Assembly (NCBI GenBank): GCA_003599475.1
Contig: QZKK01000026.1
Span: forward strand, 1 to 12,990
Reading direction: 5' to 3'
DNA: 12,990 bases
Origin: Desulfobacteraceae bacterium
GTDB lineage: Bacteria > Desulfobacterota > Desulfobacteria > Desulfobacterales > SURF-15
Part shown: in pieces, positions 1-6,688 of the stretch
Layout: each line of letters begins with the position of its first letter
Numbering within the stretch: position 1 is the stretch's first letter
The notes under the pieces: generated by a model
The model's database searches: none
The model's input: only the letters and a program-made list of their open reading frames with translations
What the model was told of the DNA's origin: nothing
Translations under genes and position numbers: made by a program

Positions 1-1
1 G

Positions 2-190
2 AAGCTCCGCATGTCCGGCATGAAGACCGAGCCCGCCTTCGCGACCTACTTTGGAATCCCCGGCGACCCGTTCGGGGCGCTCTTCGAGTTGAGCTACTTG
101 TCCGACGACGCGCTGGAACGGTTTCTGCTGGGTGGTGAAGGTGATTCCCATCCGTCGGCGCAAGGCGCCGGCCGGGACTGCGATGCCTGA
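2..190 (+). CDS. 3' end of an unrecognised coding region (partial)
   Basis: An open frame runs in from the left edge and stops at TGA 188-190, giving about 62 residues. The first 45 look like real protein: a mix of acidic, aromatic and aliphatic residues (for example FGALFELSYLSDDALERF) with G/C-rich third codon positions. The last 20 or so residues (GEGDSHPSAQGAG...) look like non-coding readthrough. I do not recognise the family. The frame differs from that of the ABC-transporter remnant that begins at about 145, so the two are not one protein. The change of character at about 135-190 suggests a rearrangement that fused the end of one gene to the inside of another. The true stop may have been lost. 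Confidence 0.3.
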   Translation, partial: KLRMSGMKTEPAFATYFGIPGDPFGALFELSYLSDDALERFLLGGEGDSHPSAQGAGRDCDA

Positions 191-537
191 TCGAGTCAAC
201 CGCCGGACAGTCGATCGAAATCGCCGGGACCGACCCGCTCCGGCTGCAGGACCGGGTGCAGGCAAACGGGGGCCGGGAAGTGACCCTCGGAATCCGCCCG
301 GAGCACCTGAGCCTGGTTCCGGATAGCGACGCCGCGATCCGGCTGAAGGTGGAGTACGTGGAGGTTCTGGGCGCCGACACCCTGGTCCACGGCCATTTCG
401 GAACCGAAGAGACCCTCTTGACGGCACGGCTTCCGGATGTCTGCCATTTCCGCAAACACGAGATCATCCCCGTTTCAGTACCTTCCCGGAAGCTGCATCT
501 TTTCGACAGGCAAACCGGGCAGCGCATCAATCCATGA
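145..537 (+). pseudogene. Remnant of UgpC/MalK-type ABC transporter ATPase (C-terminal TOBE domain only)
   Basis: This frame is open from just after TGA 142-144 to TGA 535-537. From about position 215 it reads like the regulatory C-terminal (MOI/TOBE) domain of sugar and glycerol-phosphate importer ATPases. It contains VTLGIRPEHLSL, then VEYVEVLGADTLVHG, then the ending KLHLFDRQTGQRI, which closely matches UgpC family ends. The whole nucleotide-binding domain (Walker A, signature LSGGQ, Walker B, H-loop), normally about 230 residues, is absent, as is the FIGSP..NF linker. A GTG at 256 could in principle start a 93-residue peptide, but no Shine-Dalgarno sequence precedes it. The fragment cannot hydrolyse ATP and no permease genes are adjacent, so I call it a 5'-truncated pseudogene. 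A real continuation in another frame upstream was looked for and not seen. Confidence 0.62.
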
Positions 538-571
538 ATAGATCCTCTCCGAAACACATGACGAAAAGATG

Positions 572-611
572 TTGACAGACCGAATCATCGGATAATATGA
601 TCAAGTATGAT
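572..611 (+). promoter_or_regulatory. Sigma-70 promoter and likely autoregulatory operator of the toxin-antitoxin pair
   Basis: TTGACA (572-577) is followed after 18 bp by TATGAT (596-601), a near-consensus -35/-10 pair. TATGAT is repeated directly at 606-611, and ATCAT (584-588) is an inverted partner of ATGAT (597-601). Symmetric or repeated boxes over the -10 are the usual binding sites for Phd/VapB-type antitoxins, so conditional autorepression is inferred. Transcription would start near 608, which excludes the ATG at 607 as the antitoxin start. Confidence 0.62.
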
Positions 612-627
612 TTTAATAGGAGGAGGC

Positions 628-894
628 ATGCGAACCGTTACAGCCACTGAGCTTGCCCGCAATTTCAGGGATATGCTCGATAAAGTCGAGTTCAAGCGTG
701 AAGAGCTCATTGTCATTCGTAACAACCACGAGATCGCTCGGATCATTCCCGGTCCGACAACGATGACAGCGCTTGAGGCGATGGCCGACCTCTATCGCAC
801 CCTCCCTGAGGAAGCGGCCAGGGGATGGCTTGAGGATGCGCGGTCGGCCGAAGAAAACCTTACGGATGAGGTCCGCGACCCATGGGTTTCCTGA
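628..894 (+). CDS. Type II antitoxin, Phd/YefM-VapB-like
   Basis: An 88-residue protein starts at ATG 628, four bases after AGGAGG (618-623). The upstream in-frame ATG 607 would place the Shine-Dalgarno sequence inside the gene and lies at the transcription start. The N-terminal half (MRTVTATELARNFRDMLDKV, then a strand IVIRNNHEIARIIPG) has the layout of the Phd/YefM DNA-binding dimerisation fold. The C-terminal half (residues about 45-88) is acidic and probably disordered until it wraps around the toxin. The last 13 bases overlap the toxin start at 882, a coupling typical of these operons. It should neutralise the PIN toxin and repress the shared promoter. The family call is from motif reading, and the exact antitoxin subfamily is not certain. 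Confidence 0.86.
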   Translation: MRTVTATELARNFRDMLDKVEFKREELIVIRNNHEIARIIPGPTTMTALEAMADLYRTLPEEAARGWLEDARSAEENLTDEVRDPWVS

Positions 895-1328
895 TCGATA
901 CCTGCATTTGGATTGACGTGGAACGGGGCGCCCTTTCACCGGCCGATGTATCGACGGTCACCGGGAACGAGCCCGTTTTCCTTTCACCGGTGATCATCGC
1001 CGAACTCAAATTCGGTGCGGAGACTGCTAAGACCGCCGACCTTCGGCAGAAGCGTCTGGCGGCATTGGGTCGTCTGAAGAAAAAACCCCTCCTGATGATC
1101 GATGAAACGACTGGCGAAATTTTTGGGGACATCGCTGCTCAAATGAGAAAACAGGGTGCTCGACACCGCTACCGAGTCCAGGATCTATGGCTTGCCAGCC
1201 AGGCAATTCAATACGGCTACCGTTTCCTGACCCACAACCGCCAAGACTTCGAAGACATTCCGGGGCTTTCTCTTATCATTTGGCAAGACGCAACAAAAGA
1301 ACGGGAACAACCGTTAGTTGCGGGCTGA
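882..1328 (+). CDS. vapC: VapC-type PIN-domain ribonuclease toxin
   Basis: This 148-residue protein has a complete PIN domain. The acidic Mg2+/Mn2+-binding residues are D6 in FLIDTCIWID, E41 in IIAELKFGAE, D101 in RVQDLWLASQA, and the THNRQDFEDIPGL motif (N119, D122) near the end. These positions are those of VapC toxins, which cleave tRNA or rRNA and halt translation when free of antitoxin. The start ATG lies inside the antitoxin gene (13-bp overlap), so translation is probably coupled. Length is normal for VapC (about 130-150). The last dozen residues (ATKEREQPLVAG) go beyond the domain. No mutation of a catalytic residue is seen, so the pair looks functional. The RNA target cannot be read from sequence. 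Confidence 0.92.
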   Translation: MGFLIDTCIWIDVERGALSPADVSTVTGNEPVFLSPVIIAELKFGAETAKTADLRQKRLAALGRLKKKPLLMIDETTGEIFGDIAAQMRKQGARHRYRVQDLWLASQAIQYGYRFLTHNRQDFEDIPGLSLIIWQDATKEREQPLVAG

Positions 1329-1380
1329 ATTGATTCGCACGGTTTTGTGGATTAATGTTAAGCCAACCTGAGGATTGGAA

Positions 1381-1434
1381 CGCAGAGACGCGGGGATTCG
1401 CCTTTTCCTGCCTCAGCGCCTCTGCGTCTCTGCG
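1381..1434. repeat. Inverted repeat with 11-bp perfect arms (dispersed-type intergenic element)
   Basis: CGCAGAGACGC (1381-1391) and its exact reverse complement GCGTCTCTGCG (1424-1434) flank a 32-base loop. The right arm is preceded by a near-copy of itself (CTCTGCGTCTCTGCG) and followed by a run of six A, so the minus-strand transcript would not end in U but the plus-strand one could form a long hairpin. From memory, CTCTGCGTCTCTGCG-type palindromes recur between genes in many environmental bacteria. It lies between two convergent genes (vapC and the 110-residue gene). Confidence 0.7.
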
Positions 1435-1462
1435 CGAAAAAACATATCCGATATGGGTCGAA

Positions 1463-1795
1463 TTACCGGCCTCCGGTGCCCCTTCCGAAGACATCCCTTC
1501 CCGCCAGCGGATTGTAAAGCTTTGTAATCGCAAATTTCATGACGTCCAGAGACTTCATGTCCGCGATGATGCTCATCAGTTTGTCATCCGCTTCCTTGGG
1601 CAGCGTGCAGGCGTTCTGCGAATCGAAAGAAAGATCCTTGTACCCCTTCAGCAGCTTCTTCTGATCCTTTTGACTCATGCCCACCCGAACGGCTTTTTTC
1701 CCGTCTACTTCCTGTACCTGATCCGCCAGGCCGGCCGCTTGGATCTTTTTGAGTCTTTCGTCATCCAGAAAAACGTTTACGTAATAATCCGCCAT
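1463..1795 (-). CDS. Hypothetical protein, 110 residues
   Basis: The gene starts at ATG 1795 (minus strand) with a textbook Shine-Dalgarno GAGGAGG about six bases upstream and ends at TAA 1463-1465. The protein is highly charged, with no signal peptide or membrane segment and a single Cys. The N-terminus (MADYYVNVFLDDERLKKIQ) suggests a short beta strand then a helix. The middle is Lys/Asp-rich (SQKDQKKLLKGYKDL), residues about 67-95 look helical, and the tail ends in a Gly/Arg-rich stretch. I do not recognise the family. The gene stands alone between vapC (convergent) and the repeat-bearing spacer (divergent), so its neighbours say nothing about its role. It is kept as real because of the strong ribosome site and clean length. 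No good sigma-70 promoter was found, but a 6-bp stem (CTTTGG/CCAAAG, 1831-1851) sits in the leader. Confidence 0.7.
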   Translation of the reverse strand: MADYYVNVFLDDERLKKIQAAGLADQVQEVDGKKAVRVGMSQKDQKKLLKGYKDLSFDSQNACTLPKEADDKLMSIIADMKSLDVMKFAITKLYNPLAGRDVFGRGTGGR

Positions 1796-1851
1796 GGTTT
1801 ACCTCCTCACAAAAAGAAATATTGTAAAATCTTTGGAGAATACCCCCAAAG

Positions 1852-2034
1852 GGCAATCCAGATCAGATTCGCTCGAAATACCAGTAATGGCTCTTCCTGT
1901 CAATGGCTCCCGTGGGTGGGCTGCCGGCGGTCACCCCTCCCCGGGTGCCTGCCTGATGGAAGCAAGCGACAGATTCCTCCCTGCATGCAGGACCCCTGTG
2001 GACATTCGGGATTCGTGCTTACCTTGTTAGAAAC
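1852..2034. other. Gene-free spacer with a GC-rich, foldable island
   Basis: No convincing coding frame is seen. Between about 1908 and 2000 the sequence is distinctly GC-rich and can fold: GGGTG/CACCC arms around GCTGCCGGCGGT, a CCCGGG core, and a perfect 12-base palindrome CCTGCATGCAGG (about 1979-1990). It may be a decayed gene end or a small structured RNA. I could not match it to 6S RNA, a riboswitch or any other known class. Confidence 0.3.
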
Positions 2035-2160
2035 TACAAATAAAATCCGAAATTCGAATATCGCCCGATCTTATAAAATTGGCCGAAACAAATTCGAAAT
2101 GAAAAATCCGAATGACCAAAACCGCTCCAAGTTTCTGATGTTCGATCAAACTGGACGCTT
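2035..2160. repeat. AT-rich dispersed intergenic repeat (AAATCCGAAATTCGAAT type)
   Basis: This low-complexity stretch is built of short variants of AATCCGAAATTCGAAT and ACAAATTCGAAATGA (for example 2043-2059 and 2090-2103). It resembles intergenic repeats I recall from deltaproteobacterial genomes. A 17-base segment (2043-2059) recurs in reverse orientation at 11460-11476 with one mismatch, which supports a genome-wide family. The amidohydrolase frame happens to be open through it, but it is not likely to be coding. Confidence 0.6.
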
Positions 2161-2185
2161 GCCGGCCAGCGGCTGGGCTTGTGTC

Positions 2186-3578
2186 ATGGTGAAAATCGGT
2201 TTGACGATACTCTTTTTCGCACTTGCGCCGCCGGTCTATGCGCAGGTGAAGGCGGTTGTCGGCGGAACCCTCATTCATCCCGAATCATCGGCCGCCATCG
2301 AGGATTCGGTGATCCTGATCGAATCCGGCAGAATCGTCAAGGTCGCAGGAAAATCGGATGCAGTCCCTGTCCCCGAAGGGGCGGAGGTGATCGATGCCGC
2401 AGGCAAGTGGATCATTCCCGGTCTGATCGATTCCCATGTCCATTTCTTCCTGTCGGGAGGACTCTATACCCGGCCCGACATCATCGATCTGAGAAAATAC
2501 CGGGCACCCGAAGAGGAGCTTTCCTGGATCCGGAAGCACCTGCCGGACACTTTCGCCCGGTATATCCGAAGCGGGGTCACCTCGGTGGTCGATACGGGCG
2601 GGCCGATCGATAACTTCAAGGTAAGGGAGCTTGCCGCTAAGACTGGCCCTGCCCCGCGGGTATCCGCGGCCGGGCCGCTTCTATCCACCTACCTGCCGGA
2701 GGAGCTCGATATCGAGCCGCAGTCCATCATCGAAGTGGATTCTCCCGAGGAGGCGAGAGCTGAGGTTCGGCGGCAGGCACGATGGAATCCGGATTTTATC
2801 AAGATCTGGTTCATCATACGTCCGGACAGGCAGCCGGAAGACGCCATCGGCTGGGTGAAGGCGGCAATCGAAGAAAGCCACAGGCTTGGAATCCGCACAG
2901 CCGTGCACGCCACGGAACTCCAGACGGGCCCGTGCGGCGGTGGAAGCCGGGGCGGACATTCTGGTCCACAGCGTCGAGGACAGAGCCGTCGATTCGGAAT
3001 TCATCGATCTTCTCGAGCGCAAAAAGATCCTCTATATCCCGACACTGATGGTTACCGAAAGATATGAAGAAGTGTTCAGCCAAAAGATCGAACTGACCGC
3101 ACCCGAGAAAAAAACGGCCGACCCGTACGTCCTTTCCACCCTCGACGATCTGCAGGAGATCCCGACAGTCGACATTCCCCCGCGAATCGTCTCCATGATG
3201 AAAGCCGGCCGCCCGGTGGTCTCCGATCCGATTCCATTAAAAAACCTCAAGCGGCTGCAGGATGCCGGGATTCCGATCGCCCTCGGCACCGATGCCGGAA
3301 ACATCGGAACTCCCCATGGCCCTGCGATCTTTCGCGAGATGGAGCTCATGGCGCAGGCCGGCCTGTCGGCCTCACAGATTTTGACCGCAGCCACCGTAAA
3401 CGGCGCAAAGGTGATGGGAAGAGAGGAGGAGCTGGGAAGAATCGAGGCGGGAATGCTTGCCGATCTGGTGATCTTAAACAGCGATCCGCTGTCCGATATA
3501 CGGAATACAAGCGACATTCACCGGGTGATCAAGGGGGGAGAGTTGTACGGCCGGACCGGGTCCTCAGGCCGGCTTTGA
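2186..3578 (+). pseudogene. Secreted metal-dependent amidohydrolase (imidazolonepropionase/prolidase-like), broken by a +1 frameshift
   Basis: From ATG 2186 the protein begins with a signal peptide (MVKIGLTILFFALAPPVYA, cut before Q20), then the small beta domain and the TIM-barrel of the amidohydrolase superfamily. Metal ligands of the binuclear site are present: H84 and H86 in IDSHVH, K206 in FIKIW (the carboxylated lysine) and H241 in AVHATE. At 2926-2931 (GGGCCC) one extra G shifts the frame. The old frame runs on to a stop near 3067. The correct one continues from about 2930 with ARAAVEAGADILVHSVED (next His ligand), ALGTDAGN (catalytic Asp) and ADLVILNSDPL, to TGA 3576-3578. Repaired, it is about 463 residues, normal for periplasmic imidazolonepropionase-like enzymes. 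Only one lesion and every ligand kept means very recent loss or a base-calling error. The start lacks a strong Shine-Dalgarno sequence; the in-frame sequence upstream is repeat DNA. Confidence 0.85.
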
Positions 3579-4011
3579 AATCGGCCGGCAGTCGAAAAGA
3601 TCGTCTTGACCCGAATAGCCGGTCCTGAATAATCGTATCTTCGCTGGGGGCGCTCCTATGTGATCGCATCATCCCGCAAACCTCTCCTCTTTTAGCGATC
3701 GGTTTTTCCCTCCGTTCCTTTCTGAACCGGACATTTCATGTACTTATCACAAGTTGTCAGCCTCACGTTGTCAGTCTCAGGGTTGACAATTCCCCTAAAA
3801 AAGAATAACTCGGTTCTTCGATTTGGCTCCAAAGCAGCGATTTTCCATGAAGCTCGGGCGAAATTCATGCGCCATTATTTTACTGGAAACGTTTTCAAGG
3901 GTTGAAAAAGGCTCTCCGGCATCCCAAAATCTTTCGAACCTGCTCAAAGGCAATGAATATGGTTGATTATCCGCTTGACGGGGGAACGGGATTGGGCGGG
4001 AAGGCAAGCGG
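3579..4011. other. 433-bp spacer without a recognisable gene
   Basis: No supported gene is present. It holds the tandem repeats described at 3753-3789 and a possible weak promoter (TTGACA 3783-3788, AATAAC 3804-3809, spacer 15 bp). A possible hairpin of two GGCCGGC copies (3567-3573, 3583-3589) straddles the amidohydrolase stop and lacks a T-run. No remnant of the missing N-terminal half of the following NAD synthetase was found in any forward frame near 3950-4011. Confidence 0.5.
3753..3789. repeat. Tandem 14-bp direct repeat ending in an inverted TTGACA box
   Basis: GTTGTCAGCCTCAC (3753-3766) is followed directly by GTTGTCAGTCTCAG (3767-3780), differing at two positions. GGTTGACAA follows. 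TTGTCA (3768-3773) and TGACAA (3784-3789) form a 6-bp inverted pair with a 10-base loop. The arrangement lies on a possible -35 box, so a regulator-binding site is conceivable. No regulator gene is adjacent. Confidence 0.5.
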
Positions 4012-4500
4012 GTGGTTTGTGAAGATCAGAATTTGAGACCGGAACTCCACCGCTTCTGGGTCCTTGGCGCTGAAGCTGCAGAAAAGGGATTGCTTCTTTT
4101 GAGCGCCGCAAACCGCACCGAAACGATGATCGGGTGGGTGGTTAAAGGGTGTGCGGAGATGCTTCCTCACCGACCGGTCGTCGGACTGTACAAGACCCAG
4201 ATCCGACAGCTTGCAAAATTTCTCAACCTGCCCGAAGGCATCCGGAAGCAGATTCCTTCTCCCGATATGATGAAAGGAATCACAGACGAGTTTGCACTCG
4301 GCATGCGCTACGACCGGATCGATCTGGCGCTCGACTATCTGGAAGGCGGGATTCCGGAGGAAAAGCTGCATTCAGCCGGTGTTACGCCGGAAGAACTGGA
4401 CCGGGTTCGAGAAATAAGCCGCCTGTCGAGCTGGAAGCGGAGCCCTGCAATCCTGACGGCCCAGCTTGACGGGAGCATCCAGGGCGGGCTTCGAATTTAA
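4012..4500 (+). pseudogene. nadE: NAD+ synthetase (NadE) C-terminal part; N-terminal ATP-binding half missing
   Basis: The 162-residue frame starts at GTG 4012, seven bases after GGGAAGG, and ends at TAA. Residues 25-115 match NadE: LLLLSAANRTETMIGW (NAD-binding NKTE region), VVGLYKTQIRQLAKFLNLPE, IPSPDMMKGITDEFALGMRYDRID (the TDE loop near the active site). NadE makes NAD+ from nicotinate adenine dinucleotide with ATP. It needs an N-terminal P-loop, SGGxDS, about 100 residues before this point, and that is absent here and in the upstream spacer. The remaining frame is free of stops and keeps the family residues, so the deletion may be recent, or the fragment could have another role. An intact nadE must exist elsewhere if the cell makes NAD this way. 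Confidence 0.72.
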
Positions 4501-4625
4501 GAATACGGTTATCTGAAAAGCTCCAGTGCGCACAACGACAGTTCCGGTGGACATCCGATGCAGCCGGTTACCCGATTTCCCCCTCCTACGCCGGTTTACC
4601 GCCAGAAATACACTCAAGAGATAGA

Positions 4626-4654
4626 TTGACAAAGAACAAGAATGAACCTAAATA
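4626..4654 (+). promoter_or_regulatory. Candidate sigma-70 promoter of the M20 peptidase gene
   Basis: A perfect TTGACA (4626-4631) is followed after 17 bp by TAAATA (4649-4654) in an AT-rich stretch, about 90 bases before the start codon. The -10 is a poor match, which lowers confidence. An unused AGGAGG (4702-4707) lies in the leader without a start codon after it. Confidence 0.45.
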
Positions 4655-4744
4655 TTTCGATTCATTTTTGTAAAACCCGTACTTTTTGATCCAGAGCACT
4701 TAGGAGGAACCGGTTTTCATCAAACACTCTCACAGGAGTCTGCA

Positions 4745-6103
4745 ATGGAAGCGATCTACAAGGAAATCGAGCGGAGTTTCGATCGGTACATCGACGAGCT
4801 ATTCACCTTTTTAAAGCAGCCATCCATCAGTTCCCAGGGAATCGGCGTAGGGGATTGCGCCAAACTTCTGGCAGGAATGATGGAGGAAGTCGGCATTCGG
4901 GCTGAGATTCTGCCCATGGGCGGAAAAAACAACCCGCCGCTGGTATACGGAGAGATCCGGTCTCCGGGAGCGAAAAAGACGCTTCTGATATACGGCCACT
5001 TCGACGTCCAGCCTCCGGAGCCGCTCGAAGCCTGGGATTCGCCTCCTTTCGAGCCGGTCATCCGAGGGGGAAGGATCTACGGCCGCGGCAGCGCAGACAA
5101 CAAGGGGCAGCTCTTCGCCCACATCAAAGCCGTAGAGGCGATCATGAAGACCGAAGGGTCTCTTCCGGTGAATCTCAAGTTCCTCTTCGATCCGGAAGAA
5201 GAGATGGGAAGTCCGAGCCTCGATGGTTTCGTGATGGCAAATGCCGAGCGTTTTGCTGCGGACTTCGCATACAACTCGGATGGGGCCATGGACGTATCGG
5301 GCCCGATTCTATCCTTCGGAAACCGGGGGACATGCTACATAGAGATCAATCACCGGGAGGCCAACCGAGACCTTCATTCCGGCCAATTCGGGGGTCCGGT
5401 CCCGAATCCGAACTGGCGTGTGATCGATTTCTTGAGTACCTTGAGGGATTCCCGGGGGCGTGTGGCGATCGAGGGATTTTACGACGGCATCGTCCCGCCG
5501 ACACCGGCGGAAAAAGAAGCCATCGCCAATATCCCCTTCGAGGAGAAGACCACGCTGAAGTATCTTGGGCTGAAAAGATTCGATCTTCCGGAAGGGATGT
5601 CCTACTGGGAAAAGATCATGTTTCAGCCTACGTTCAATATCTGCGGGTACAGCTCCGGCTACGGCGGAGACGGCACAAAGACGGTGCTTCCCTGCCGGAC
5701 CCGGGTCAAAATCGACATGAGGCTGGTCAAGAACCAGGACCCGCACGACATCTATGAAAAGTTTCGACGCCACATGGTAAAACACGGCTTCGACGATCTG
5801 GAACTGAAGCTCATGACCGCCTATCGGCCGGCAAAGACACCGATCGATCACCCGATGAGCCGCGGGGTGATATCGGCCGTACGGCGGTCTTTTGAAAGCG
5901 AACCGATTCTTTATCCGGTCACCGGCGGCAGCAATCCGAGCAGCGTGATCTGCGATTTCCTGAAGATACCGATCGTGAAGGTCCCTTACGGCAGTCATGA
6001 CGAATGCAATCACGCCCCCAACGAAAACCTTGTCGTCGACCTCCTGTTAAAGGGGATCAAGTGCAGCGCCACCGTCTTCTATGAGCTGGGTGCCGCAGGA
6101 TAG
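4745..6103 (+). CDS. M20-family dinuclear zinc dipeptidase / carboxypeptidase
   Basis: This is a cytosolic hydrolase of 452 residues, starting at ATG 4745 six bases after AGGAG. All zinc ligands of the M20 (carnosinase / PepV / DapE-like) family can be placed: H85 and catalytic D87 in IYGHFDVQP, the bridging D118 in GSADNKGQ, the catalytic base/ligand pair E151-E152 in DPEEEMGS, D179 in NSDG, and H423 in CNHAPNE near the end. H211 in DLHSG begins the dimerisation/lid domain that splits the catalytic domain. There is no signal peptide. Length and the YGHFDVQPPEPLEAWDSPPF segment place it with M20A dipeptidases (carnosine dipeptidase-like) rather than DapE or ArgE. The substrate is probably small peptides and cannot be fixed from sequence. 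It seems monocistronic: own promoter candidate and a strong terminator 125 bp downstream. Confidence 0.93.
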   Translation: MEAIYKEIERSFDRYIDELFTFLKQPSISSQGIGVGDCAKLLAGMMEEVGIRAEILPMGGKNNPPLVYGEIRSPGAKKTLLIYGHFDVQPPEPLEAWDSPPFEPVIRGGRIYGRGSADNKGQLFAHIKAVEAIMKTEGSLPVNLKFLFDPEEEMGSPSLDGFVMANAERFAADFAYNSDGAMDVSGPILSFGNRGTCYIEINHREANRDLHSGQFGGPVPNPNWRVIDFLSTLRDSRGRVAIEGFYDGIVPPTPAEKEAIANIPFEEKTTLKYLGLKRFDLPEGMSYWEKIMFQPTFNICGYSSGYGGDGTKTVLPCRTRVKIDMRLVKNQDPHDIYEKFRRHMVKHGFDDLELKLMTAYRPAKTPIDHPMSRGVISAVRRSFESEPILYPVTGGSNPSSVICDFLKIPIVKVPYGSHDECNHAPNENLVVDLLLKGIKCSATVFYELGAAG

Positions 6104-6228
6104 AAAGGGAAAGACTTCGATCCGGATTTTTCAAAAAAAAAGGAAAAAAAGGATTGACTGCCACGAAGTGGCATGATAGAAGCTTCTCATCTTGGCATGA
6201 ATTCCATCTTTCTGCCTCCTCCTTTGCG

Positions 6229-6264
6229 AAAGCGGCCCGTTTTTCCGGCGGGCCGCTTTTTTTT
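6229..6264 (+). terminator. Strong intrinsic terminator after the M20 peptidase gene
   Basis: AAAGCGGCCCG (6229-6239) pairs perfectly with CGGGCCGCTTT (6249-6259) around a 9-base loop. The T-run reaches 6264, eight T in a row. The stem is 11 bp and GC-rich. A second small hairpin, TGCCAC-GAA-GTGGCA (6159-6173), lies upstream without a T-run. Confidence 0.92.
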
Positions 6265-6671
6265 ATCGTCCGATGGGATGCCGTGCAGGGAAGAGAAGTC
6301 CTCGATTTCGTCGATTGGAATAAAAAAGAGCCGCAAAACGCCTCGGGATCAGCCGCGCAGCATACTCTCTGAGAAAAATCAAAAGCCAATCAAAAGGCAT
6401 CGGATCTCAAAAGACGTCCAGATCGATGTAGGGGCATACACGTTTTTCCTCCTCTTGCGTCCGGGTTTCGTACACGTTAACTGACTGCAATCATGAACCA
6501 AATCAATTTCGGACGGTTTTTGTGTAAGAAATCCGGACACGACGATCCGGTCCATCGAGTCGATCGGTCCCCACAGGTCCCCTGGGCCGCAGAGATGTTC
6601 GAGTTGAAATTATTCCATGGTTACAAATAGAAGAAGAGATTTTAGCACAACGGCAAGAAAGAAGCCGGCAA
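6265..6671. other. Gene-free upstream region of the cytochrome operon
   Basis: Short open frames here lack ribosome sites and protein-like composition. The region holds two copies of TACACGTT (6437-6444, 6471-6478) and two GATCCGGTCC-like boxes (near 6543-6552 and 6564-6573, the second missing one base). These lie 100-250 bp upstream of the -24/-12 promoter, where enhancer-binding activator sites are expected, but none is a clear palindrome. Confidence 0.4.
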
Positions 6672-6688
6672 TTGGCATAGGACTTGCT
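6672..6688 (+). promoter_or_regulatory. Sigma-54 (RpoN) -24/-12 promoter of the cytochrome operon
   Basis: TTGGCATAGGACTTGCT carries the invariant GG (6674-6675) and GC (6686-6687) with exactly ten bases between, in the TTGGCA...TTGCT context of RpoN promoters. Transcription would start near 6699, leaving a 125-base leader. An imperfect inverted repeat in the leader (6708-6720 against 6759-6771) could fold. Such promoters need an AAA+ enhancer-binding activator, so the operon is probably switched on by a dedicated signal. Confidence 0.72.

Noticed and set aside
1908..2000. 6S RNA, cobalamin or c-di-GMP riboswitch in the GC-rich spacer
   Set aside because: None of the diagnostic conserved motifs of these RNAs could be found.
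1355..2185. The long open frame that precedes the amidohydrolase in phase
   Set aside because: It runs through the CGCAGAGACGC palindrome, the antisense of the 110-residue gene and repeat DNA. Its translation has no protein-like pattern, and a signal peptide begins at 2186.
5309..6013. A 234-codon open frame on the minus strand inside the M20 gene
   Set aside because: It is antisense to a fully conserved M20 protein and is a by-product of its codon bias.
6154..6484. Short open frames between the peptidase and cytochrome genes as small proteins
   Set aside because: They have no ribosome site, cross a strong terminator and have no protein-like composition.
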